This document shows, one piece after another, positions 22,740-33,104 of a DNA stretch of 64,000 bases; within the stretch, counting starts at the first letter, position 1; each line of letters begins with the position of its first letter. The notes under the pieces are model-generated. The model saw nothing but the letters and a program-made list of their open reading frames with translations, searched no databases and was not told the DNA's origin. A program made the translations under genes and the position numbers. Source of the stretch: Henckelia pumila. Lineage: Eukaryota > Streptophyta > Magnoliopsida > Lamiales > Gesneriaceae. The stretch covers positions 1,240,001 to 1,304,000 of the forward strand of contig NW_027331831.1 of assembly GCF_033568475.1 (NCBI RefSeq). The letters are read 5' to 3'.

Positions 22740-23022
22740 CGTTGGAAAATTGAATATTAAATTTTATTTTTGAATTTTGTATATTAAATTATTTATAATA
22801 CTATAAATTGTGTATTTAATTTTATTTTTTTTTTGTTTTTTATCTAAAAAAAGACAACTTTTTTAAATCATTGTCGTAGGCTTTTTAAAACTGTTGTTAA
22901 ATAATGTGTTATTAAATGGGGTGTTTAAACACCCCCTTTAACAACATAGTCTTTAACAACAGTTTTGAAAGGCTTACGACAACGGTTTTTCACCGTTGTC
23001 TTTAGTCTCTTTTCTTGTAGTG
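22740..23022. mobile_element. Terminus of a CACTA transposon (other end not found)
   Basis: The sequence ends TCTCTTTTCTTGTAGTG at 23022, which is the reverse complement of the common CACTACAAGAAAAGA terminus. Just inside is a near-palindrome of about 115 bp (22868-22980; arms GTCGTAGGC...CTGTTGTTAAA). No plus-strand CACTACAAGAAAA start was found between 5 and 22 kb, so the left end is lost, altered or beyond recognition. GAA at 23023-23025 would be the target duplication. Confidence 0.75.
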
Positions 23023-24584
23023 GAAGGATCGTGTCCGAGTTTTCGAAACTTCTACTCATATGAATCCTAGCTGTGGATCGAGTACCAGATGATGGAGGCA
23101 GTGACAGAGGATTGGTTGGGACACACTTGATGTTTGCATCTGTTCCATTAGGCCATGATGACACTCCTCTGAATATTCTCCACTCGTAGTTGGAGAGGTT
23201 GTCATAGAGATTTTATCTCATTCATCGGGGGTTACACATATAACAGTGATGCACCCGATTGAGTGATAAAGAATCTCTAGGTTTTGAAGCGTGAATAAAT
23301 ATGTATGTCGGAGTATGCTTGCATCGATGCTTAGACATATGAGAAACTTCATGCTCAAAATCAAGATGAGTGCGATGATTTAAATCTTTTGTTGTTGTAA
23401 ACAGTATTTCAGTTGTAAGTAATGAATCATCAAACTCTGGTTGTATCATTTCAAGTTATTGGTTGTACATTTTTCATTGTATTTTGAATACTGAATTTTT
23501 ATTATATGGGACTGTAATAAAGAAATTGTACATAACTTGAAACGATGATAAATGTATTATTTTTGGAGATAAATCCAGCGATTTGTTGGTCAGTGTTCGA
23601 CTGTGGTGATTTTGCTAAGGTTCAGCATGGTTTTAGTTGATGGGTTCAAGGTGTTTTATTAGGATGACCTAGTTAGCTTGTGGACTAAAGTTAGTGTCAG
23701 CAATGAGGTGATTCATCAGGGGCATGTGTTTTGTTCTAGGTAGTGACCTTGTGATGACGGATTTTCACCAGGGTGCCAGGTCGAGTAATACAAAGAGTTG
23801 TGAAATATTACCAGGAGTAGACGTGAGGAGGTGCGCCCCTATGCCGGTATTACCTGGGAGCCTTTGTGATTCAGGAGGTGGCGGTGGGAAGGCTACTCAG
23901 TCTAGGGATTTCTAGCAGTCGCGAGGGGGTATGACCTTGGTGTGGATAGATACCGGGTCTGGTATCGGAATTTTATTTATCGTCTGGCCTTTGTCAAAGA
24001 TATTGGTTTGGGTTTTTCTACTGTCAAGACCAATCTTGGAGGGATTTTCGTGACAAGCGAGTGCTCTGAGTAGATAGGTTTGACCTATGAGATATTGCTA
24101 GACGAGTGGATCTAGTAGATAGTCAAACTTCTACCAGTGGTGGCGCAGAGTGTCGTTTGATGTCTTCCGAGACTAAGCATAGGATTTTTCACGGGATGGA
24201 AATGATCTTGGTTGATGGATCGAGGGAAATTCCTTGGGTTTTAGTTCACCTTGGTGTCGCTTTGAGTGAACAAGGTAGCGGTTATTATTTATTAAATGAC
24301 GCAAGAAGAGCGCCAGTCTCTTAGCTCTTGCTTGATGCTGTCAGGGATAGGTGAGTTGAATCCAGCACGACTTTGTATTCCAAGTGATTGGGATTAGAAG
24401 ATGTGTGGCAACTGGGTCAAGATTATTGATCGAGCCATGTAGGTTTCAATAATCAGTGGTTGTCTGATTTGATTAACACCGACAGGCCTAGTAGAAGCCA
24501 CAGTAGATCGACGTGGTCGATGAGTGAGTCCAATCAGTGATGGTTAGGATGAAGCGAATAGAGGAAGTACTTGGGACAATATGG
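23023..24584 (+). repeat. Non-coding retroelement sequence (part of B)
   Basis: There is no protein-coding frame. It continues on the far side of the CACTA element (31253 onward), as the TGG duplication shows. It reads like the long non-coding 3' or LTR sequence of a Tekay-type element. Confidence 0.5.
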
Positions 24585-24599
24585 CACTAGTAGAATTTC

Positions 24600-24790
24600 T
24601 GCATATTACTTCGCTACTTTTTACTTCAGAGATCATTATTGCCGAAGTAATACATAGTTATTTACTGCGGTTATAAAACTGACGAAGTAAAATGTAATTT
24701 TAGACTTCATCGATTAAAAAGAACGGGCTTCACTTACATTTTAAGTAACTTTTTACTTCATCAAATTTAATTTGATGAAGTAAAAAGGTG
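24600..24790. repeat. Left subterminal repeats of the CACTA element
   Basis: Several TTACTTC/GAAGTAA motifs occur in both orientations, including a small palindrome (TACTTCATCAAATT and AATTTGATGAAGTA, about 24750-24783). In En/Spm such motifs bind the element's own protein, and a similar role here is inference. Confidence 0.8.
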
Positions 24791-25133
24791 AAAATAATTA
24801 TTAAAACTTACATGTTGTGAAGTAATAGGTTGATCCGTTTAAAATTCTCTATTTTCTCTTGATCCCCTTTCTCTCGATCTCCAATCGATCTCCAATTGCA
24901 AATCCATTTATGCTTTTCCATTCTTTTCCTGCAGATCGATGTTTGCCGGCTGCCATCACTTCTGCCTGGTCTAGGGCTTCTGTGTGTATGGTGCATTGGG
25001 GTTTCTGAATATTTTGAAGGCAGCGGCGTTGTCCTTGCCAGTCCCGAGCCCAGGAATCCCTTGTAGTTCCCGTGGTTGAAGCAGTGCCATCTTCCTAACC
25101 TCTTTTCGATTTCAATTCCCTGAATCTGCGAGA

Positions 25134-25558
25134 ATGGGAAGAGGCTCGTCGGAGACAAAATTGGTTCAGGAACTGATTTTAAATGCCGCCAGATCCGCCC
25201 TCCCTCAGCTGCTTGGTGTTGCTCGTCGGGCTCAGGCATCTCGACCGTAACCGTGAATTTCTTCCAAGAAACTCTGGAGAACAAGAAGAAAATCGCCAAG
25301 CATTTAGGCCGACCTCTCATACAAACTAATCCTTATGAGGTAACTTTTACCTCTGTTGTTTTTATTTTATTAACAGAAATTATCGAATTACTCCCATTTT
25401 GCATCATTTTGCTGCAAGATAGGTTTTAAGCATTTTTATGAGTTGAGACTTGACTGCTTCGGAAATTTTACTATGTTGATTTTAGGATGAAGTCCATTCA
25501 AGGTTTAAGTAGATGATTTTGATAAGTTTGATTTATATGATATCGTGGATAAGTATCA
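25134..25558 (+). pseudogene. Captured exons of an unidentified gene in the CACTA element
   Basis: An ATG at 25134 opens MGRGSSETKLVQELILNAAR..., which soon stops. A second frame then reads NFFQETLENKKKIAKHLGRP and QTNPYE up to a GT donor at 25322/25323. After an intron, an AG-bounded block near 25488-25558 reads DEVHSR and, after a shift, DDFDKFDLYDIVDKYQ before another GT. The exon-like borders suggest a captured gene start with frameshifts. I do not recognise the protein. Confidence 0.4.
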
Positions 25559-25825
25559 GGTTTACTGAACTTAGATAAAGATTTCAGAAGTGTGTTTTCT
25601 GAGATGCACTGCATTTGGGTGGGCAGATAATTGATCCAGAACCAGGGGAATTCGACCAACACCACTTAAATATACAATATTTCAAAATTTACGTATTATT
25701 CTAGAAAATAGATGGAATCACCCCCTCCCTGCTAGTCACTAGACCAATGTTTTGTATTCATTCCTGCTAGTGCCTTTGAGTTTAAAATTTTTTGTGCTTT
25801 TGGGTATTTTGAAAAGTATTGGAAT

Positions 25826-26295
25826 TTGATCTTCGAGTGTTGTTCCGCGATCACAGAATTCAATCTTTATGAGCGTCTTGGGGTAGACAATTTTTTTGAT
25901 CGGTCTTCGATCAAGGAAGGGTACCAGGATGTTTTTGTGGATCATGTCAAATGGGTAGGTTGCTTGAAATGTGCCTTATTTGCTGCTAAAACATTTGCTA
26001 TTGAATCAGTATATGGAAGAGCTTGAGTTGTGGCTCAATGGGCTGATCATGAAGACAAGATTCAAGAAGCTATTGGCGTATGCCCAGTGGACTGCATCTC
26101 GTAAGAATACCATCCATACCACTTTATCATATTTATAATTCTTGTTTAATAACATCTTTTCTTGATTTGATACAATTTTTTTATCTATATGAACTAATAT
26201 CGCTTTTTGGTTCCTTGTAAATACTCATTTTTCATCTGAACAACAGGTTTGTGAAGAGGTCTGACCTGCCAGCCTTCGAATTTATAATCTTCCTC
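25826..26295 (+). pseudogene. Captured J-domain / 4Fe-4S ferredoxin protein fragment
   Basis: Exon 1 (to 26100) encodes FNLYERLGVDNFFDRSSIKE (start of a J domain) joined directly to VFVDHVKWVGCLKCALFAAK, then VVAQWADHEDKIQEAIGVCP and VDCIS. After an intron, 26247 continues in phase with FVKRSDLPAFEF. The order matches chloroplast J-domain proteins with a C-terminal ferredoxin domain (Arabidopsis DJC76/DJC77 type, from memory), but the middle of the J domain is missing. Two further lesions: the first cysteine of the expected CxxCxxC cluster reads Trp, and an Arg codon has become TGA after YGRA. It cannot make a working iron-sulfur protein. Confidence 0.75.
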
Positions 26296-27109
26296 ATTCC
26301 AGAGGAAAATGCAGATGATATGTTTGAGGAAATTGTGAAATTTCTTGTTTTGATGAGTATATTTAATTTTTTTTTCTTGAAATTGAGTTACACGTTTTCA
26401 TTTGAGTAGATTGTGAACATTCGTCTTATATCTTAGAATATTTGCAATGGGTTCCTTAATTTCTATTAAACAAACATGAAGCTATTTCGAGCATAGTCCA
26501 GTCTTTTTCCCTAAATTTATGGACACGGTGATGGGCTTATTTCTCTATTCCATGCTTTTCTTTTCTTTTTTTGGGTTTTTTTTCCATATCAGTTGAAGAT
26601 CTGTCGGTTTTGTGTTCTTGGGATGCATTACTTTCTTCTGGTTTTGCTGTGTCGAACGTCTGGGATATGCAGGTCACCTAAGATGATTTTATTATAATTG
26701 TTTCATAGTATCCTTTTAATAAAGATGATCGTTGTTCAGTTGTTTATAGACTGCAGTGGCTTGGAAAGTCGATGTTTTGCTATCACTAATATGATTTTGG
26801 TGCGTCTAACCTAGCTTTTGTTTTAATCACTTTTTTTGTGTTTCGACAATGAACATTTGAAGTATCTCGAGACATTCAGAGAGTTCTATACTTTTGAAAT
26901 CATAGAATGTCATCTCTCTTGGATGAGAATTCTTGAAACAAACATTAACTCACATTTTTGTTTGGATGAGAATCTTCTCCAGAATGCCTCCCCGGGTCTT
27001 GTATGAATATTTACTCTGATGAAGGAAATAATATCTTTGTTATATCAGTTGCTTTATATTTTTGAACTGTTGCAATCACTTGAGTTTGACTTCAAAGTTT
27101 TTTTGGTCA

Positions 27110-27192
27110 GGAGTCCTTTTGTTTCTTTCGTATATGAGATGGGCTGGCGCCAAAACTTGAACACAAGTGGTTTTCCTGGTCCTGAAGAAGAG
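27110..27192 (+). pseudogene. Captured exon of an SAM-dependent methyltransferase
   Basis: One 83-bp block bounded by AG and GT encodes SPFVSFVYEMGWRQ followed by SGFPGPEEE. Plant chloroplast SAM-dependent methyltransferases of the At1g78140/At2g41040 type, as I remember them, have a conserved FRSP.VSF.YE.GWRQ.F...GFPGP..E segment just before the SAM-binding domain. The SAM-binding domain itself is not found, so this is an isolated exon. Confidence 0.7.
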
Positions 27193-27641
27193 GTAACGTT
27201 TTGTTTCCACTTAATCGCAAGGGTGCAATAGTTTTCAAGATTAAGTCAAAAAAAATTTAAACGAATTTGATATTTATTTTGCTTCCAGATGAGGGGAACA
27301 GAATTAAAGAAAAAGGTGGAATATTTCATGTTTAATTTAGTCAGCATATGAACATGCAGATAACATAGATTTTTTATATTGTTAAGTGGTATAATTTTAT
27401 ATCAGTGGATACTTAAATGTATCTGGTATCTGTAGTGTATGTGCTAAACTATTTAGATAGTCTGACTTCAGTATGTAAATTTAAAATGACAGTTAACTTT
27501 TCAATACACTGAGTCTTTTGAGTTTTTATATGAGAAAACATGTTATATTTCATGTCTTATGTTGATATGAGATGATTGAAGGTGTTTATGCATCAGAAAC
27601 TCCCAAGGACAGCACAAGAACAATTCTGATATTTTTTTAGC

Positions 27642-27752
27642 AGAGTTCTGATCGCTCGATCGGGAAATTCTTACCGATCGAGCGAGGCTCCATTTATAAA
27701 AACAGAGTTCTGCTCGCTCGCTTGATGAATTCTTACCGATCGAGCGAGGCTT
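27642..27752. repeat. 63-bp direct repeat inside the CACTA element
   Basis: CAGAGTTCTG, then a CGCTCGATCGG-like core, then TTCTTACCGATCGAGCGAGG occurs twice 63 bp apart. The cores are themselves palindromic, reminiscent of the motif arrays in the gypsy LTRs. Confidence 0.75.
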
Positions 27753-28189
27753 AAATTTTTTTAAAAAAATTTCCTTTTCTTGGTTGATTACCTTGTATCA
27801 ATTATGGATAATTGTTAATTGCCCTATAAGGTTAGATTTGCCCTATAATTGTTAATCGCTCGATGACAATGTATCTTTTCTCTATCTTCACTTTGATATC
27901 TCTAGTTATAGTTGACCACTTTGTTAGAAATTTTAAATTAATGCATAATGAGCAATTGATGCTGGTAGCTCAGATTAAATGGCTTGGAGAGTTGGAGTTG
28001 GCATGTTACCATGTGATTCACATGAGTAAAATAATGAATAATCTTCTGATTGGTTACAATGCATGTTAATTTTAAAGCTCAATATATTAGGATTTTATTC
28101 CTCTTCCTCTGGACATGTTTGTATGTGTGAGTTACTAATATGTACTTAGCCTTAATTAATCAGTGGTCTTGTGCTGATAATGGTTTTAG

Positions 28190-28271
28190 AAAAGACAAAT
28201 GATGTAGCTGATTGGCATTCTATGATTGGACCTACAGATGCAAACAAAGCTAAGATGACTCATCCAAAAAG
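28190..28271 (+). pseudogene. Captured exon of a nucleoside diphosphate kinase-like gene
   Basis: An 82-bp block with AG and GT borders encodes EKTNDVADWHSMIGPTDANK followed by AKMTHPK. NDP-kinase family proteins of the divergent plant At1g17410 type carry W..LIGPTDA.KAK.SHP.SIRA at this place (from memory). The active-site histidine lies in the next, absent, exon. It is an isolated fragment. Confidence 0.7.
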
Positions 28272-28423
28272 GTGTGTTTTATGTGCTTTTGTTATCTCTC
28301 TTCTTTTTTATATGATTGTAGACAAATTTCATTCTCGTTCAAAATAAAATGAATCTGCATGAAATGTGTGCCATGCTCGAAAATGTGTTGATCGTGACTG
28401 TACCTTGAATATGATTATATAGG

Positions 28424-28510
28424 AATTTAAAAGAGAAGGAGAAGACACACAAGCTGGTTTTCGGGAATCATGGGTACGTTTTAAAAGAGAAGGAGAAGAC
28501 ACACATGAAA
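28424..28510. repeat. Duplicated 26-bp segment at the FRO fragment border
   Basis: TTTAAAAGAGAAGGAGAAGA plus CACACA occurs twice about 52 bp apart just upstream of the FRO exon, and ATGAAATGTGTGCCATGCT-like sequence also recurs (28358 and 28505). These local duplications look like repair scars at the capture junction. Confidence 0.6.
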
Positions 28511-28519
28511 ATGTGTGCC

Positions 28520-28979
28520 ATGCTTGTCCATACTGCACTAACCCTTTTCACTGCACACGGTCTTTGCTTTGTTATATTTTGGGCTAAAACACATCAGATC
28601 TCGGAGGTATATATTAATGATCGAGTCTTGGTCTAATTTTTTGTTGAATTTTCTAAAAAAAACAGATTCTTGATCTTTTTTCAGATGATCAAATGGAATA
28701 AAATTGGGGATTTCAAACCTGGCTGGTGAAGTAGCTTTGGTCTCTGGATTAATAATGTCGATTACAAGCCTAACTCTTGTTAGGAGGAAAATATTTGAAC
28801 TCTTCTTCTATACACATCATATGTACATTGCTTTTGTTGTTTTCTTCGTTTTACATGTTGGATTTCTTTATTCTTGCATAATGTTACCCGGTTTCTACCT
28901 CTTCTTGATTGATTGGTATCTGAGATTCTTACAATCTCAGCAAAGAGTTCGTCTGGTTTCTGCTCGTGTATTACCTTGA
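28520..28979 (+). pseudogene. Captured ferric reduction oxidase (FRO) fragment, two exons
   Basis: Exon 1 (about 28520-28606) reads LTLFTAHGLCFVIFWAKTHQ. Exon 2 (28685-28979) reads NLAGEVALVSGLIM, RRKIFELFFYTHHMYIAFVV, FFVLHVGF, GFYLFLIDWYLRFLQSQQRV and RLVSARVLP, then a stop. This is the ferric-reductase transmembrane core of plant FRO enzymes, with several of the histidines that hold haem (AHG, YTHH, LHVG). FRO enzymes reduce ferric iron or copper at membranes with NADPH. The FAD and NADPH domains are absent. One extra G near the start of exon 2 shifts the frame between MIKWNKIG and GISNLAG. The retained intron (28607-28684) shows capture from genomic DNA, not from mRNA. Confidence 0.85.
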
Positions 28980-29221
28980 CAAGCCATGGAACTGAACTTT
29001 TCCAAGGATCCAAGTGACGTATAATTCAGTATGCACATATAATGCTTTTTGATTACCTAACAGCGAAACTTTATTGTCCATTTTCTAATTTTCCATTCAA
29101 TACCAGGCTTGAGTTATAAGACATCAAGCATTATCTTTGGGATAGTAATTTTTTTGAGGAAATACGTGTGGATGTGTACACGTTTAGTTTTGAGAAAGTA
29201 CGTATGGATATGTGCATATAA

Positions 29222-30591
29222 TTTCGCGTTATTTTGGTGGATAGATAAAAATATGATCTATTTGCTGGACTCTACTACTAACAGATGTCGAGATGAGGAA
29301 TGGAAAAAGATAGTGACAAAGTAGGTAGTAGATTATGTTGACGAATCAATTCTCTTATACATATGAAAAAAAAATAATTTTTGACTTTATCAAATGTAGT
29401 GGGGTCAAGATGTACAATGCTTCAAGAGGTATTCCTAGAGGGCCACTTTTTAAACAATTGACGGTATGTGTTGTGCTTACATATAAAAACATGAATGTGA
29501 TTGCAATATTTTGATGGCGTTAAAGTACTGTACTATAGGGACTAGGGATGGTGTTTTAGTGTTATATTATATTTGAGAACTTTACTCATTTGCTTACCTA
29601 ATTCAGTTTTTTTTTTTCTAAACTTATTGCTGAAATATTTTTTTATTTCATTGTAGGGTAATATAAAACAAAGTGGTTCGGTTGAATGCGGATTTTGTGT
29701 GATGAAGTATATGAAAGATATAGTTGAATGTGAAAATCTACATTTGGATAAAATGGTGAGTTTTCTTTTCATTTTATGATTTGGTTTACGTGAAAATCTG
29801 TTTCCATCCTTTTTTGCTACTTAGTTGCTCATAAATGAATCTGAAGTTGGCATCTGTTTTGAAGTTGGCATTTATGGTAGGCTCTGTTTTGAAGTTGGCA
29901 TTTTTGGCATTCTTCTTTTCAAACTTTCTGTCTTAGCACTGTTAGTGGTGAAAGGGTTTTATAATTATTTTTTAAACAACTCTTTTTCAGAGATATTGAC
30001 ATATTGTACTTGCTCGCTGGTTTATATCATATTTTCTCGTACGAAAAAGGCCATTATTCCATGCTGATAAATGTTGGAATCAAAATTGTCTGAGATTACT
30101 TGCGACTGCTCTATGATGTATGGATTATTGTTTCTAGTTTGGATTGGGTCAATGGTATTTCGTGCGACTGTTCTATGTTCTGGGCATTTGATTCTGCACT
30201 TATTGGCTATTTCTATGGTGGACAAGCTATGGTTCACTACATTGTTAACATCAATTGAGTGTGATTGTTTTCTTTAGCTAGCTGTTGAAATTATTTGTGA
30301 AATGACAAATATATATGTATCCTTGATAGAGTACTGTGTTTTCAATTTAGTAATGTTTTAATTTAATCATCTGTTGCAATGACAACCTGTGATCAGTACC
30401 TGCATATGTCGTTACCCTTATTTGTGAACTGGCAAATATGAATCCTCGATCTTAAATTTTATTCTAATGTATTTTATTTTTTTTACATTTCAGTATTCAG
30501 GATCCATCAGGAACCAATATTACGACCAAGCTCAATTTGACGAAATTAGAAGTGAATGGAGCGAATTCGTCTACTCCTATGTAGGTTCATA
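29222..30591 (+). pseudogene. Degraded Ulp1-like cysteine peptidase, 3' end of the CACTA element
   Basis: Four exon-like pieces in order: about 29222-29322 (MIYLLDSTTNRCRDEEWKKI), about 29398-29460 (VKMYNASRGIPRGPLFKQL), about 29658-29756 (SGSVECGFCVMKYMKDIV) and about 30494-30591 (SIRNQYYDQAQFDEIRSEWS, ending YVGS and a stop). This is the C-terminal half of the C48/Ulp1 peptidase domain often carried by plant CACTA and Mutator-like elements. The catalytic Asp (LLDS) and Cys (VECGF) are visible. The catalytic His region is not recognised. It is probably the element's own ancestral gene rather than a captured one. Confidence 0.7.
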
Positions 30592-30724
30592 AATTGGTCA
30601 TATGCATAATACTTTTATTGATGGATATACTTTTGGATGGATAATTTATCAATCTTTTGTAGAAATACTCGTGGATGCATAATTTTTTATTGATGGATGT
30701 ACTTTTGGATGGATAATTCATCAA

Positions 30725-31240
30725 TCAATGTAAAAGCCGAAGCCATATGTACTTTATTACTTCGTCAATTAATGAAACTGCTGCAGTAAGGGCATGTTTT
30801 TACTTCGCCAAGTTACATAACATTTGAAGTTAAATAGAGCATTTACTTCATCACTCAATGTAAATACCGAAGTCATATATGTTCTATTACTTCGTCGTTT
30901 AATGAATCAACGGAAGTCATATATGTTCTATTACTTCGTCACTTAAGAAAACTGCCGAAGTAAAATACGCGCATTTAATTCGTCAGTCAACGTAAATGGC
31001 GAAGTTATAGATGTTATATTACTTCGTCACATAATGTAAATGCTGAAGTAAAAGGCATGATTTTACTTCAGAACCGGTCCAATATTAAGCGAAGTAAAAT
31101 GGTACCCTATTACTTCGGTAATTTCATGCCTAATACTTCGGTTATTAAGCGAAGTAAAATGGTACCTATTACTTCACGTGCATCTACTTCGGTACTTATC
31201 TATCTACGACTTCAGTTAATATGCGAAGTAAAAGGCATAA
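30725..31240. repeat. Right subterminal repeats of the CACTA element
   Basis: About 20 copies of ATTACTTCGTCA/GCCGAAGTAA-like motifs alternate in orientation over 500 bp, often spaced 30-50 bp. The array is much longer than on the left side. Confidence 0.85.
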
Positions 31241-31255
31241 ATTCTACTAGTGTGG

Positions 31256-33104
31256 TGAGTCGTTATGCTTAGAGATGGGTACTTGGTACAGTCTCAGAGC
31301 AGTTGGCAATTTGGGTGATAACTTGTTTATCAGCAGTAGTAAGAGCTAGCAAGAGAATTGATAGTTTCTCAGTTTAGTGTTTTCTTGTTAAGAAGAAGCC
31401 GAAATTGATCCAAGAAATTGCTTAGTATTAGAAATAGTATATTCAAGGTTGAGTAACGAAGGGATCAAGTGTTTGCTCCATGTCAGTGGTGGACAATAAT
31501 TTTCGAGGACTGACAACCGAACATCTTGCCAAGTGTTCCTGTGATGACTTCTTAGTATACCGTTTGGTTTGAGATCCGACAAGTATTATGGATTATAATA
31601 GGCATCAGCGAGTGAACACCAGTTTTCTGATCGTGGAATGATAAAATAGCTGAGACTTGATTTTTCGAGGTCTATCAGGATGAGTCGTTGCATTTTGGCA
31701 TGTGAGTGATCTTTGTTGTTGATCATCTCTTGTATTCATACAGATTCGTTGGAGTTTGTTGAGCCCTGTGTTAGCAGCATTTGATCGTCGAGAGTTGGAC
31801 GAAGAACAGTAAAGAGATTACCTTGAACCGTTGCCTTTGTTGTTGGATTGTTTAGTTGTTGATTAAACCTTTTGTTGTAGCTTATCCAGAGTTGGAACTA
31901 CTGCATTGAAAGGTAAAAGCAGTCATCGTAGCGGGATAGCATACTCGGGACTGTTGGTTCTCGAGTTTTCCCCTTTCAAATCACATATTGCATCAATACT
32001 TGTTCTAGCATGTGGAACTTGTATTTTGGTTGTTATTTGAGTTTGTTTATATGGCTTATGTGTTATGTTGCTTTTACGCATTCATCTTGAGCCAAACTCT
32101 TGTTTCAGCGGGCCGAACATCCCTTTTTGTTTAGACGTTTGGGAACTATGATTGAGTGGCCTAGGTCGTAGTCGTTTCGCCTAGTGATAGCATACTCATT
32201 ATGGTTGCTTAAATTCTAGAGGAGTGAGATATGTGGCACCACCTCGATTGGGAAAGTCGGTGAGTCGTCACATGATCTCATCCTCGGGATCCCAAAAGTA
32301 AAGCAGCAATCCCTCGTTTATCAGATTTGATATCAAGTTTTAAAGACATGCATTTCATTACGTTGATATTGATTACGTGTTGCCTTGAAAGCATGTTTAT
32401 TGATTTATTACTTGTTATGTTGCTTTTACTGAGAGTATCGTTCTTACCGGTTATCCAGCTGTTGCTTTGTTTTGTATGTGTACTTGACAACAGGTGGGGC
32501 AGGAACAAGTCAGAAGAGGCATGGTTAGCTTCGAGGGCAAGTAGTAGAAGTGAGACTCGGTTTAGAAGTCGAATCAGCATGTTTATCTAGTTTAAGATTA
32601 AAGCATGTTAGAACTCGAACTTATTATGTTGTTATTCGAATTGGTTGTATTCGGATTATAATCTAGAATCGAAGCATGTTAGTGTTGTATCGATTTAGAT
32701 TCTTGTCGATCTTAGGCTTTTTGGAAGCATGTTTGTTTTGTGTATTCTCAATACCATGTATTAGAGTATGTTATTGAAAGCACGTCGGTAGCAGCGCGGA
32801 ATCCTTTTTTTTGGGTAGCCTGAGCATTTCTGCCCAGGCCTACCGCGCGCGAGCGAGGTGGTACCTTGCGCGCGTGCGGGGTACTCAAGGGCTTGGGTTT
32901 GTTGGCCCGTGCGCGCGCGAGAGGGCATCTCGCATGGGCGCGAGCCTTCACCCGAGGCCCTGTTGGGAGGGCCTGCACGCGCGCGAGGGTGCATCTCGCG
33001 CGGGCGTAGGCATTTTGAAAAAAAAAATTAATTGTTGGCTTGGATTAATGTATGCTTTATTATTGTTTAATCCTTGATTAGTTGTTTAGAACCGAGGTCT
33101 CACA
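31256..33104 (+). repeat. 3' part of insertion B (LTR, U5 end)
   Basis: Continuation of 23023-24584 after the CACTA element. It contains TTGACAACAGGTGGGGCAGG (about 32487), typical of the transcribed part of Tekay-type LTRs as I remember them, and ends GAACCGAGGTCTCACA at 33104 next to the CCATC duplication. Confidence 0.65.
32835..33010. repeat. GC-rich CGCGCGAG-type repeats within the B LTR
   Basis: About 175 bp with repeated GCGCGCGAG/TCTCGCGCG motifs, a sharp GC island in an AT-rich window. The open frames across it come only from base composition. Confidence 0.7.

Larger units (their letters stand above)
24585..31252 (+). mobile_element. CACTA transposon carrying host gene fragments (Pack-CACTA), TSD TGG
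   Basis: The left end is CACTAGTAGAATTTCTGC (24585) and the right end AAATTCTACTAGTG (31252): inverted CACTA termini with TGG at 24582-24584 and 31253-31255. CACTA elements make 3-bp duplications, so this is a complete 6,668-bp element. Subterminal regions hold many short direct and inverted copies of TTACTTCG/CGAAGTAA. The interior carries, all on the plus strand and with introns retained: unidentified exons, a J-domain/ferredoxin gene piece, a methyltransferase exon, an NDP-kinase exon, two ferric-reductase exons and a degraded Ulp1-type peptidase. No TNPD/TNPA-like transposase is visible, so it is non-autonomous. Confidence 0.93.
5100..33104 (+). mobile_element. Composite 28 kb insertion B, LTR ends, TSD CCATC
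   Basis: Gypsy element A is interrupted between SKDGV (33105) and DGVSIDP (5099). The inserted block begins TGTAATGCCCCG at 5100 and ends CGAGGTCTCACA at 33104. It is flanked by CCATC at 5095-5099 and again at 33105-33109. TG...CA ends with a 5-bp duplication are the signature of an LTR retrotransposon or solo LTR. Pieces that plausibly belong to B itself are about 5100-5430, 23023-24584 and 31253-33104, and the rest is later nested insertions. I cannot tell whether B was a full element or a solo LTR, because no B gag-pol is visible. Confidence 0.8.

Noticed and set aside
24808..25320. Minus-strand 170-codon frame as a gene
   Set aside because: The plus-strand exon structure with AG/GT borders explains the region better, and the minus frame matches no family.
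32748..33077. Overlapping open frames rich in Arg, Ala and Gly
   Set aside because: They arise from the GC-rich repeats of the B LTR, occur on both strands and have no family.
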